From Hedera helix (taxonomy: Eukaryota; Streptophyta; Magnoliopsida; Apiales; Araliaceae), in contig OX359266.1 of assembly GCA_947179155.2 (NCBI GenBank), forward strand, positions 42,948,039 to 43,012,038: 64,000 nt of DNA, written 5' to 3'. Under the pieces are notes generated by a model. It did not search any database. It saw only the letters and a program-made list of their open reading frames with translations, and was not told the DNA's origin. Below are positions 25,342 to 36,241 of this stretch, piece after piece (position 1 is the first letter of the stretch; the number at the start of each line of letters is the position of its first letter). The position numbers were made by a program, and so were the translations under genes.

Positions 25342-25733
25342 ATGTATTTGAATAATTTCCCCCCATATTTCCCTGTATGTTGATGATGTACATATCATGA
25401 GAAAAATGGGCTTTAATTTTTTATGTTGTAGTTGTGATTTTTCCTTCTCCTATTGTTTTATTTTATTTCTGTGATCAGTAAAGGTGATTGATAACAGTTT
25501 GTTTTTACAAAGATGAGGTTTTGGCAGTATATAAAGAGGGAGAAAAAAAGACTGATTTGTAATCCATTGAATGTATCACTACTCTATATTCTTTCACTCT
25601 TTTTGGTGATGCGCATATTTCCATGGTTTAGCCCTTTTCCACGTCGCTCTGCAATTTTGATAGACTACTTGATTATTAGCATGTGATAAAAACAGAGAAT
25701 CATATTGATAACTTTATAAATAAGAATACAATT
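25342..25733. other. Non-coding, possible promoter-like remnant
   Basis: No gene seen. TATATAAAGAG at about 25538 resembles a plant TATA box followed by a leader, possibly an LTR remnant, but no boundaries were found. Confidence 0.3.
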
Positions 25734-25976
25734 TAAAAATATAAATTTAAACATAAGTTTTTATTTTATTATTAAAAAATAAAATTTGACACGAAATAAC
25801 TTTAAAATATAAATTTAAGTATAAACTTCCATCTCATTATTAAAAATTGAAGTCTAATATAAAATTCATGTCAAACTCTACTTTTTAATAATGAGATGGG
25901 AGTTTATGTTTAAATTTATACCGTATCATGTCCCACTTTTTAATGATGAGATAAAAATTTATATTTAATTTTTTTT
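25734..25976. repeat. Imperfect palindrome, MITE-like fold-back
   Basis: The left half (TAAATTTAAGTATAAACTTC, then ATCTCATTATTAAAAA, about 25812-25850) pairs with the right half at about 25886-25920. An outer repeat of the same motif pairs 25740-25790 with 25935-25975. The whole tract can fold back around a spacer of about 35 bp. No transposase and no clear target duplication. Confidence 0.6.
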
Positions 25977-26105
25977 AATTAAATTGATTATTTTTAAAAT
26001 TAATAATTAAACATATATAAATATATTTTTTAAATTTAAATTTAACATGTTTTACAGAGAAAAAAAAAGAAAAAGAAACGAATTTCTATTTTTCGTTTTC
26101 GTTTT

Positions 26106-26268
26106 AATTTGGTCTATCGATGGGACATGTTTTTGATTCAAGGCTACGATGGTTTGTTTCAATTTTGGAATAGGTGTTTGTTCAATCATGTTAGGTTTGT
26201 TTTGAAATTTTGGTCCTCATATCATCGTAGCCTTGAATCAAGAACACGTCCCATCGATAAACCAAATT
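26106..26268. repeat. Long hairpin: 46-bp inverted arms, 71-bp loop
   Basis: Arms 26106-26151 and 26223-26268 are reverse complements with three mismatches, for example CTACGATG against CATCGTAG and GGGACATG against CACGTCCC. A transcript would form one long stem. It has no repeat neighbours of the same kind. Confidence 0.75.
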
Positions 26269-27056
26269 GAAACAAACCATGGTAAGAACGTGTCCCATGG
26301 AGGCGACAACCTTCAAAAATTTCAATTTTGGTGCACTCAACGGACGTCCAACTTCTAGGTAGAGTATAAAGTTTTGGGTCCAATGAATCAAAATGTGGAC
26401 CAAATTTGGTTGAAAAGATGTGGACTGGGATAATGTACGTGGACAGCCCATTTCCCCTAGGCTAGAATAACATTAACTTTCCCTTCCCCTAAAAAGTTGA
26501 AAAATAGGGTCCTTAACAGTAATATACAACAATTAGAAAGTAATTACAAAAATAAATCACATACAAAATAATTACAAAAAAACTACAACAAGATAAATTT
26601 ATTAAATTATTCAGTTTCCTACAAATAAGGAATTCCTTAAATCAAGGATAATTAACTGCCATATGCGACAGTTACCAAAACAAAATCCACAATACAAAAT
26701 AAAAATAAAAACTATCATTCTAATAAGCAGCTCACGAATGGAGAGGAGAAGAAATGGCAGAGGAAGAAGATCTGGAATGGCCACCTCTCACCGTCCACCG
26801 TCCACCACGAACTCAAATTCTTCTTCTTTTTCAGATTTATGCTTCTTTGTTGTTGATTTGTTTCTGTCATTGGAGAAGAGCTTGGCCCTGTTCATCGATG
26901 GAGAAACAAAAAGGGAATAAAAAGGGAAAAGATATAATATTAGGGGATATACATGGATGTAGCTGCTCCGTGAGATGTCCAACAAATTAACCATTTTCAA
27001 TCATTACACTTGTTGGTGGCTGAAAAATCTAACATAGTAGGTTTTTGCTCATAGTA
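26269..27056. other. Unassigned non-coding DNA
   Basis: Short frames at 26663-26990 overlap on both strands and show no recognisable family, so I do not call a gene. Confidence 0.4.
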
Positions 27057-27330
27057 GTAAGGTAACCAAACCTTAATAGAGGCAACCAACCTTTTATATA
27101 AAAGGTAACCAAATCTTAATACAAAAGGTAACCAACCTTAAATACAAAGGTAACCAACCTTAAATACAAAGGTAACCAAACTTTAATATAAAGGTAACCA
27201 ACTTTTAATACAGAGGTAACCAACCTTTAATACAAAGGTAACCAAACTTTAATATAAAGGTAACCAAACCTTAATACAAAGGTAATTAAACCTTAATACA
27301 GAGGTAACCAAAACTAGTTATTACACATTC
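27057..27330. repeat. Minisatellite, GGTAACC core, about 12 units of 21-23 bp
   Basis: Units of the form AAAGGTAACCAACCTTTAAT vary at a few positions (AAACC/AACC, TACAAA/TATAAA). Confidence 0.9.
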
Positions 27331-27665
27331 AGGAATTAGTTACCTTCATAATAGTGTTTGGTTACCTCCATAACAGTGTTTGGTTACCTAGATTTACCTT
27401 TGTATGAAGGTTTAGTTACCAATTGGAATATAAAAAAAACGGTTACTGTATTGAATTTTTTTTTATGAATATTTGGTTACACACAAAAACTAAAATGGTT
27501 ACCTTTGTATAGAGATTTGAATACCAACTAGAATATAAAAAAAATATTTACTGTATTAAATTTTTTTTATCACTATTTGGTTACACACAAAAACTAAAAT
27601 GGTTACCTTCGTATGAAGGTTTGGTTACTAACTGGAATATAAAAAAAATGGTTACTGTATTAAAA
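27331..27665. repeat. Inverted-orientation GGTTACC repeats, about 103-bp units
   Basis: The same core appears in opposite orientation (GGTTACC with TTTGTATGAAGGTTT). The last 270 bp are roughly three copies of a 101-105-bp unit containing ACACACAAAAACTAAAATGG and TGGAATATAAAAAAAA. Together with 27057-27330 it forms a large inverted arrangement. Confidence 0.8.
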
Positions 27666-27677
27666 AAAAAAATTATA

Positions 27678-28012
27678 TGAGAAAGGGATAAGGGAGGAGG
27701 GCGGGGGATGGAGGAGTGAGAAAGCTAGAGGAGAGGGAAGAGGGAGGCGGGCAGGGGAGGGAGGAGGTAGGCGGGAGAGGGGGCAGACGGGGGAGGGAGG
27801 TTTGAAGAGGGGTGGGTGAGGGAGGGGGGCAGGCGGGGGAGGAGGGAGGAGAGAGAAAGTTGGAGAGGGAGGAAGACGAGAAAGCTGGAGGTGGAGGGGG
27901 AGGAGGCAGGCGGGGGATGGGAGAGGGGGCAGGCGGGGGAGAGAAAGTTGGAGGGAGAGGAAGGTCAGGCAGGGAAGGGGGGTCAGGCGGGGGCGGGGGA
28001 GAGATGAGATAC
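27678..28012 (+). repeat. Purine-strand tract rich in G runs
   Basis: About 335 bp in which the plus strand is nearly all G and A, with many GGG to GGGGGG runs and few C or T. It could form G-quadruplexes or triplex DNA. The frames on both strands (proline-rich or glycine-rich) are by-products of the composition, not genes. Confidence 0.85.
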
Positions 28013-28639
28013 ACATAGATGAAATGTAGTGTTTTTGTTTCCTGGTACACAGAGAGAGAGAGATGAGATGCATTCATTTGCGCAATTGATTTTTTAAAAT
28101 TAGAATTTTAAAATCATCCAACTAAATTAAAGGGATAAGAATATACTAATTTTATAAATATATTTTTAAAAAGTACTCTTTTTGTAAATACTTTTAAGAT
28201 TTATTTATTCTGTAATTACTTTTTAAAAAGTACTATAATGTGTAATTTATCCAAAGTTGAATCATAATCATTTAATTCGCTCGGTTCCTTTTTATTTGTT
28301 TATTTCTTTAGAGAGAGAATTTTTTATTTTTTTTTAGATCGTAATGAAAAATAATGTTATTTTTATTTAGAAAAAGGAAGGTGAGAAACACTAATATAAT
28401 TAGATAATCTATCACATAAAAATAACTGATTTTGTCTAATTGTATATATAAAAAAAAAATAGTGCAAAAGAATATTTTATAATTCCCCTCTCTTTTGCTA
28501 TTGATTCAACTGAACAAATGTTAATTAGTTATTCCCTCCGGTCTAAAAATTTGAGTAACATTTTTTTAGTTGAAGATATATATTTTTATTTTAGTAAGTC
28601 ATAAAACAAAATGATTTTTTTTTCTTTTTTAATTTGTTA
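28013..28639. other. AT-rich non-coding DNA
   Basis: No gene seen. It includes a GAGAGAGAGAG stretch at about 28051 and a lone Stowaway-like end, TTCCCTCCGGTCTAAAAAT, at about 28533 without a partner. Confidence 0.4.
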
Positions 28640-29093
28640 CTCCTTTCGTTTCACACAATGTGTTCTATTTGCATAATTTCATAGTTTATATATATATATA
28701 TTCCTTTTTTTTTTCTTCATGTTTGCCCTTAAATATAGTGAGTGTTAGTTTAATGGTGATAATATAGTAGCGCAACTGCAAGGTTAAACTTAAAGATATT
28801 GTACCATTTTATTCTACAATAACTTTATTTGTGAAATAATTTTTTGTTGTTATTGAAAATAGAACACTTTTTGTGTAATGATGAAAGCGATTAAGTTTTT
28901 ACTATCATTTCTAACACTATACAACCACAACTAAATATTTAGCTGATATCAAGAATATATAAAATTATCCTTAAAAATATAATTAAATTTTACTATCATT
29001 TCTTACAATATACAGTCACAATTAAATGTTTAGTTAATATTAATAATATATAAAATTATTCTTAAAAATTAATTTGTTTTAAAACGGAGTGAG
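28640..29093. mobile_element. Stowaway-like MITE, 454 bp, flanked by TA
   Basis: The left end CTCCTTTCGTTT and the right end AAACGGAGTGAG are imperfect terminal inverted repeats of the CTCCCTCCGTT type, and both sides are followed by TA, the target dinucleotide of Tc1/mariner-type elements. The interior is AT-rich and non-coding. It would depend on a transposase made elsewhere. Confidence 0.6.
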
Positions 29094-30640
29094 TATATGT
29101 CCTTAGAGAAAGAAAAAAAACACCGACGGACTAGAGAGTATAAGAAACGTCCGCATTTTTCATATTGTTGTATTTTAAAAACTTGACCTGAATGAGGTTT
29201 CACGTTGTCTCCACTACGGGTGAGTAAAAAATCGAAATTGATTTCGAAATCGCACAAAAAATTGATCAAATCACATAAACGGTTTCGACATATATAGTGA
29301 TTTTAGAATGGTTTGAAAAATCGTATTTATAGTTTGATTTTAATTTATGCGGTCCACCACACCATAAAAATTGCACGCACCAATAATTGCCAAAACAAAG
29401 TCGTTTTGGTTTGTTTGTTTTTTTTTTAAAATTTTTGGTCCGTATGAAAAATTTCTCCCATAATCTACACTTGATTTTAGATAATTAGCTTGTAAAATAC
29501 TACTGTTCCACTTAGACGTCATGTTATTAACAAGAGTTTCAGTTGAGTTGGTCACATTGTGTAGAAGTTTTTTACAAGATTGAAATCTTTATACAATAAA
29601 ATAATACAACTATTGTGGTTTCAAAGGGCTCTTACTTTTTATTTTTTGTTAAATGAAAACTAGTTAAAAATCATATGGAAAGAACAAGAATTTCATTTAT
29701 ATTTATTCTTTTTTATCAAAAATAAAAGATTATATACAAAATTAGTCTATTTAGGTGTTTATGAATGATTTTTTTTTTTATATTATGAGTTAAAAATTTA
29801 TCTATACTAGGTGTCTATTAGATTGTTTAATAACTAATAGATTTTTTGGTGTACCTTTTGAATGGAAAAGAATATTCTATTTTTACATTTATTTTTTGCA
29901 ATTTCTATTTTTTAGTTTTTTGCAACCTAACCAAGTGTACTAATTAACATATGAGAAAAGTTTTACATTTATGATGTCCTTAGGTTGCAAGACTAGTCAT
30001 AATTTAGCTTGATATTGCACTTGAAAATTAGATAATTATTTCGGTGTCTGTATTATTTTAATCTTAATTTTTTGTATATATTCAATTAGTTTTGAAACTA
30101 AAATCACACCAAATGAAATCTTACCGCATATTTCAAAACTGCACCATATCAATCACAAATAGTTTTATGTACGGTTTTAAATTTTTCAAACCGCACCTAA
30201 GCGGTTTCATGTGTGATTTGAAATTCAAACACCACCAAATCACATAATGCTCACTCCTTTCCCCATTTAAGGTTGGGCGGTTGACTCAACTTACAACAGT
30301 TAAAAAAAAGAGAAAAAATTAAGTAAAAAAATGTATAAAATAGCTAGTTAGGTAATATCTAAATACTTCACATGTAAAAAATATAGTATATAAATTTATT
30401 TAATTTTAAATAATATAATTATGAATAGCAAATTATAGACTTAAATATAAATTATTATTTTTATTTTTGTTATGTTAAACTTGCTACATCATAAATTGAT
30501 TACGTGAGTTTATGACCAGGCCTGTATATGTTTGTGTAATTCAAAAAAAATATTTTAAATAACTTTTTTTCACATTCATTATACATTGGAGGGTAAATAT
30601 GTCAAATCATCTTAATAAAATCACCTCGTTACTAAAGAAA
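29094..30640. other. AT-rich non-coding DNA
   Basis: Nothing recognisable. Short frames on the minus strand (29069-29555) have no family features. Words such as AAACCGCACCTAAGCGGTTT near 30180 form small inverted repeats. Confidence 0.4.
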
Positions 30641-31136
30641 TAATCCTTACCCAAACCGAAAAGCCCCAATCGAAATCCCAGAAAAGCCCTAAATTGATAA
30701 AAAGACGGGGAGCTAGAGGCATACCAATGGGCGCTGGAGGCGGCGTAAAGGGATCTGGAGGAAGGGGTGGTTTCAGATTGACGGTGGAATCGATCATTTT
30801 GCAGTATTCAACATAGTAGTACTTGATGTGGGAGCGGCCTGAGGCGCAGATGCGGGATCAGAGGCGGAGGGTGTCTGTTGGTGACGACTTCTGCCATGTA
30901 TTAATCGAGGATTTTGACTGAGACGGCGACTTCTGCCTCGTAATATCTTATTGGATCAAAAAAAAATGGTGGACTTTTTGTTTTCCTGATGTAATGTTGT
31001 TGACGATGGCGAGCAAGTGTGATGGTGATGGGGGAAGGTGAGTGCCCAAGACAAATTTGATTGGTTTCTTCAATCTGACATTTTTGACAAACAATATATT
31101 TTTTTTAACGACTTGATGAAAAAAAAAAAAAAAAAA
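30641..31136 (+). other. GC-rich island with 5'UTR-like start and A-tail; possible gene or retroposed fragment
   Basis: The base composition jumps against its AT-rich surroundings. CCCAAACCGAAAAGCCCC-type text, like a plant 5' UTR, leads to ACCAATGGGC (ATG at 30727), a good start context, but the frame closes after 29 codons (30727-30816, glycine-rich MGAGGGVKGSGG). The segment ends in an 18-base A run (31119-31136). I do not recognise the product. It may be the first exon of a lost gene or a truncated retroposed copy. Confidence 0.35.
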
Positions 31137-32535
31137 CCATGGTTAATTTTTTGATATTTGAAAGAATTTTTACGAGTATAATATTTAATTTATTAAAAAA
31201 ATAACATATTGATTAAGTTAATAATATTTGCAAAATTGATTGGTTTTTTGGTCATTAAGTATTTTTTTAATCTTCTGTTTATAGATTTGCATTTAATTGT
31301 TTGTTTGGGTTTACAGTTTGATCTTCTTTGACCGGTGAGGGTGAGATTGTTTTAATGTTATTGTAAATTGATATATAATTATTAATTTACATTTTTACCC
31401 TTATTTTAAATATATAAATGAATTCTGATTTTTAATACACCTTGGCACTGTTTGTCTGTCTTATCCTGTCACATCATGAATTTATGACACATGTTTAATT
31501 GAATAAAAAAAAAATTAATTACTTAATTAAAAATTAAAAAGTTAATTATCGAAGTAATTTTTTTTTAAGATAATAAGTTATATTTAGGCCTAAATTCTAA
31601 AAAAATACTTCTACTTAATAGTTAATATTGGTGAAAATGAAGTGAGTAGCTGCATATGTATGCACAATTCTATTTTCCATTGTATTTAATAAATGAAATT
31701 ATTTCAATACCCTTAATGATAAAAAAGGAACAGGTATTGCACATTTTCTCAGTCTCTCATCCCACGTTGATTCTAAAGTACTTAGTTTTAAATGATAAAC
31801 TAATCACACTTATTTATAATAAAATTAATTTAAAAAGTCTAAATTGTTCTTATACCGGTTCCATGAGCTCAATTTGCAACATAAATTGTTTCACTAAAAA
31901 GATCTTGTTAACGTCAAATTTTATACCGCTCGTCTAAATTATTAAAAAACAAGCAATTTGCACAAGTAATAGTTACAACAGCGAGCCCGACTGCTTTTGT
32001 CGTCGAGTTTTTGGTGTGAGAATCAGTATAGACTAAAAAATATAATAATAGAGAGCATAAAAGCTGTTGGAATAAATTGATATTTGATGAGAGAATAATA
32101 AGAGAGATTATGTATGTGTTTGAATGTGTAAAAGGTAAAAAATATTGTGTACCGTAATTCCGAGCTTATGATTGTATATATAGTTGTGATCATCCGAAAG
32201 ACAATTAGGAATAGAAGCCTTTTTTAAATCACCTTATAACTTCAATTAATTATTATTTAAATTCATTCCAAATTAAACTTCCTTACCTTTCTCGAAATAA
32301 GAAAACTCAATTTAGTTGTACTATGAACTTTGACTATTCTAAAACAAACCGCCAAAAAACATATTGAAGTGGGACCACCATGTCATGGCCCAATGTCCAA
32401 TAAAAATAGACTAACATCTAATTTGGGTCTTAATGAAACTGAGTTGCACCTTAACCATATCCAAATTATTACATTCCAACATTGTCTCTCACTCTCTTAT
32501 TTTAAAGAATTTATAATAGGAGAAGAGGAATCAAA
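31137..32535. other. Unassigned non-coding DNA
   Basis: AT-rich. The 93-codon frame at 31656-31937 has no recognisable domain. TATATATAG at about 32176 and nearby GAGAGAATAATAAGAGAG hint at an old promoter or LTR, without boundaries. Confidence 0.35.
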
Positions 32536-32698
32536 AAGTTCACCATACCCTGCAACTGTCACGTTGAAACTATCGAACCCACCATACCCAACTACCATGT
32601 TGAAATTGCCGAACCCTCTATATTTATTGCCGAACCATCATACAAACGGCTGAACCCACCATATAAACTACTGAACGCACTATACTTATTGTCGAACC
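32536..32698 (+). repeat. GAACC minisatellite, the landing site of element C
   Basis: Degenerate units of 20-40 bp built on GAACCCACCATACNNAACT. The array continues after the inserted elements at 55701-55721 and 59006-59030. Its last GAACC (32694-32698) is the left target duplication of C. Confidence 0.75.
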
Positions 32699-33679
32699 TG
32701 TAAGACCCCGAATTTTATGAAATATAAAATTTAATTTTTCTTCATATATATATTTTTCTGAAACAGTAAGTGGTTAAATCGATAAAGTTAAAACTTAAGG
32801 ATGTTATGTGCAAATTTTATTTTGTCGGACAATATTTGCTTTGTCGGGGAATATTCGTTTGGTCGGGGAATATTCGGGCCGTACGACGGCGCCGAAATAA
32901 CTAATTATTGGTGGACCCCACAACGGAATAATTGTCGGATATAGAAAACGACAGAAGTAACATTTTTAAATAAAAATAGTCAACGGTGTTAACTGTTTAA
33001 ATACTGGTGATAAAAGAATAGTAGTATACGGTAATTTATGGTATTTCAGTATAGCACACGGTATTCTACAGTAGCACACGGTATTGCACAGTGTCTCGTA
33101 TTATTAGTCTAATAATTGACACCGTAATTGTTACGCATCATTTCATCAATAATTGTCACTGCATAATATTTTATGTTATCAATTCAATAATTGTTGCTAC
33201 ACAGTATTTTGCATTATTGTTACTACACGACATGTTGCATTATTAAACCAATAATTGTCACAGTAACAAATGCACAGTAATTCATATTATTGATCTGATA
33301 ATTGACACAGTAGTCATTGCATTACTTTGAATTATTGTTATCACTGTGGTAGCATTATGTTAATTGTCGTATTACTAATTGGTACTTTTATTAGACAATA
33401 TTATTTATTTTATTAAGAAAAAAATAGAAAAAAATAAATAAATATTATTATTATTTTTCAAAAGTTACTATTCACTCCCGGAGTTCACTATTCATTCCCG
33501 AAAAAGTTACTATTCACTGACGGAAGTTACTGTTCATCTCGGGAAAGTCACTGTTCATCTGCCGACAAAAGTTACTGTACAATACTGTTCACATTTTGAA
33601 AATTTTAAAGTTACTGTGCAAAGTTACTGTGCAAGTATTGAAAAATTTTTAAAAAACGTTTGCGCAGCCGGGGGGGAGG
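32699..33679 (+). mobile_element. Element C 5' LTR, first part (U3)
   Basis: Starts TGTAAGACCCCGAATTTTA. It holds U3 with CAATAATTG-type sites and a block of TACTATTCACT/GTTACTGTTCATC repeats (about 33465-33640). It is cut in a G7 run by B, about 60 bp before its TATA box. Confidence 0.95.
33675..33679 (+). repeat. Target-site duplication of B, left copy (GGAGG)
   Basis: Matches GGAGG at 45219-45223. The uninterrupted site is seen in the 3' LTR of C at about 53366. Confidence 0.95.
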
Positions 33680-34105
33680 TGTAAGACCCCGAATTTATGA
33701 AATACAAAATTTAATTTTTCTTCATATATATTTTTCCTGAAACAGTAAATGGTTAAATTGACACAATTGAAAGTTAAGGATGTTATGTGCAAATTTTATT
33801 TTGTCGGACAATATTCTCTTTGTCGGGGAATATTCGGGCCGTACGACGGCGCCGAAATAACAAATTATTTGTGGACCCCACAACGGAATATTTGTCGGAT
33901 ATAGAAAACGACAGAAGTAACCTTTTTAAATAAAAATAGTCAACGGTGTTAACTGTTAAAATACCGGTGATAAAAGAATAGTAGCATACGGTAATTTATG
34001 GTATTTTCTGTAGCACACGGTACTCTACAGTAGCACACGGTATTGCACAGTGTCTCATATTATTGGTCTGATAATTGACACCGTAATTGTTACGCATCAT
34101 TTCAT

Positions 34106-34228
34106 CAATAATTGTCACTGCATAATATTTTATATTATCAATTCAATTATTGTTGCTACACAGTATTTTGCATTATTGATTCAATAATTGTCATTACACT
34201 GTATTTCATATCATCGAGTCAATAATTG
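34106..34228 (+). promoter_or_regulatory. Cluster of four HD-Zip I-like sites in U3 of B
   Basis: CAATAATTG at 34106-34114, 34182-34190 and 34220-34228 and CAATTATTG at 34144-34152, about 38 bp apart. CAAT(A/T)ATTG is the known pseudopalindromic site of plant HD-Zip class I factors. The same cluster occurs in the other LTRs of the window. Binding is inferred. Confidence 0.5.
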
Positions 34229-34447
34229 TTGGTGCACTGTAGTTTAAAATTATTGAATCTAATAATTGTCACAGTAGCAAATATACTGTAATTTATATTA
34301 TTAAATTAATAAAAATATGTAACGTGTTTCTTACATTATTATGGTAACATTATTTTATATGTTGGACTCACAGGAAGAATAAATAAATAAATAAAAAATA
34401 AAAATAAAAAAAATTAATTTTACTATTTGAAATAGTAACGTGAATAG

Positions 34448-34507
34448 TGACGTGAATAGTGACGTGAATAGTAAAAAACATGTGGGACCCATTGTGGGGC
34501 CCACATG
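34448..34507 (+). promoter_or_regulatory. TGACG repeats and TCP-like inverted repeat upstream of TATA (B)
   Basis: TGACG at 34448-34452 and 34460-34464 in a GTGAATAGTGAC repeat (as-1/TGA-bZIP type). Then come GTGGGACC (34482-34489) and GGGCCCAC (34497-34504), matching the TCP consensus forms GTGGGNCC and GGNCCCAC, inside an inverted repeat CATGTGGG...CCCACATG. Confidence 0.45.
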
Positions 34508-34614
34508 AAGTATGAAAAATGTGAGTATTTCCTGGGTTGGTGAGGTGCGGCTGCTGAAAATTTTTTCAGCACTGGCGTGCTCACCTACCATGCGCATAGT
34601 AACTTATTTTCTCC

Positions 34615-34622
34615 TATAAATA
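34615..34622 (+). promoter_or_regulatory. TATA box of B 5' LTR
   Basis: TATAAATA followed by G. It is conserved at the matching place in the C LTRs (45279-45286, 53426-53433), the solo LTR (56676-56683), D (61872-61879) and, on the minus strand, A (11763-11770, 8535-8542). Confidence 0.8.
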
Positions 34623-35340
34623 GCTTACTCAACTGAATAGAAAAATCACACCTAAAACATAAAATTTTTCTATAAGAATTTTATGAGTTTTCTCTGAGAA
34701 TAGTAAGGTTATTTTGAGAGTTTGAAAGCCAAAAGGAGTGCAGGAATTTTTCAAGTAAGTCTTTTATTAAAGAGTAGTAATTTTATAAATTCCTATTTTT
34801 CACGGTATTCACAAATCTTCCTTTAGAAGACTCTTCTTTGAGAAGATTCATTTTTAAAAGCTTTCTTTGGAAGATTTATTTTGGAATATTATTTTAAAAA
34901 CTATTTTAAAGTTGTTATATTATACTACAAAAATTATGTTAAATATATATAATTTTGATAGTTCATAATATACGAGTTATCGTACACCTTGAAATTTATA
35001 TGTGGTAATTACTAATTATATTAAAAATATATAGGTTGATCAATCTCATTTAAATCAATATCCAGTCACGTGTTAAGGTAAGGAATATTATTCTTTTCAC
35101 ACTCTTAAATTTATTGCGGTAATGAATATCATATTCTTTCATCTTCTATTATTTAAACTTACTACGGTAAGGAATATTATCTTCTTTTATATTCTAACTT
35201 ACTACGGTAAGGGATATCACTCTTTTCATCATCATAAATGGATATTATTTTTTTTCTTACTTGAAGGGATTATCATTCTTTGATTCTCGAAAATAATATC
35301 GTTTCTTTCTTGTGCCATTTATTTCCATGTATTAAATTGT

Positions 35341-35592
35341 GGGAATAACCTTACGGCGCGGTTTACCGCCTGTTGGTGAATAACCTTTTGTATTCATTCC
35401 TTATTAATCTTTGAGAATAACCTTACGGTGCGGATTATCGCCTGTTTGGTGAATAACTCTTTGTATTCAAATTGATGGGAATAACCTTACGGCGCGGATT
35501 ATCGCCTGTTTGGTGAATAACTATTCGTATTCAAATTGATGGGAATAACCTTACGGCGCGGATTATCGCCTGTTGGTGAATAACCCTTTTTA
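35341..35592 (+). repeat. Leader hairpin array, four units of 64-72 bp (B)
   Basis: Each unit reads AATAACCTTACGG, a GCGG-loop-CCGC or GCGG-loop-TCGC hairpin, then TGTTGGTGAATAA. Equivalent arrays are found in all LTRs here (for example 10885-11135, 43523-43774, 45956-46200, 54110-54350, 57320-57570, 62206-62540). Confidence 0.85.
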
Positions 35593-36241
35593 TTTGTCTC
35601 GTGTGGAAATAATTTGTCTACACGAATTATCACATGACACTTTTATTCCATATTCGTAAGTGATATCATTTTCCTTTATACTCATAAGGGATACCATCTT
35701 TTTCATCTTCCATTATTCAAACTTACTATGGTAAGGGATATTAATTTCCCTCACCTTTTGTTAATCAAACCTGCTACGGTAAGGGATATTATTTTCTTTC
35801 ATACTCCTAAATCAAAACTTATTATGGAACTATTGCTTCTATAATTCCTGAAAATATTATATGTTCCATAATAGTTGAACTTCATTATTTCAACTGAACC
35901 TTCCTATTTACGTGAACCTTTCTATTGAACTGTAACCGTTATTCTGAACTGTGGATCTTGAATATCATTTTTAAATTTCACCCCACATCATGTTGGCAAT
36001 TTGGACATTATTTGAATCTGCACAAAGTAAACTTCTGATACTTATTGTTTATCCTGTTCTTCTGTTCATCATTTGTATCACTGTTATTTGTATTAATCAT
36101 CAAGAATCAAGCTGTTGTGAATATCTGTGGCCGGGGGCACAGATGTGATATAATTGTTGAACAGATGATAGGTTAAAGGCGATATACTAGGTTAAAGGCG
36201 ATAAATCTGTTCGGTGTCTTTTATGGCACGTGGTGAATGTT

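Noticed and set aside
27660..28077. Proline-rich and glycine-rich frames of 60-137 codons on both strands
   Set aside because: All frames stay open because the strand is nearly pure purine; no domain.
31740..31830. ATCCCACGTTG followed by TATAATAA, like the upstream element and TATA of plant snRNA genes
   Set aside because: Imperfect element and wrong spacing; no U-snRNA sequence follows.
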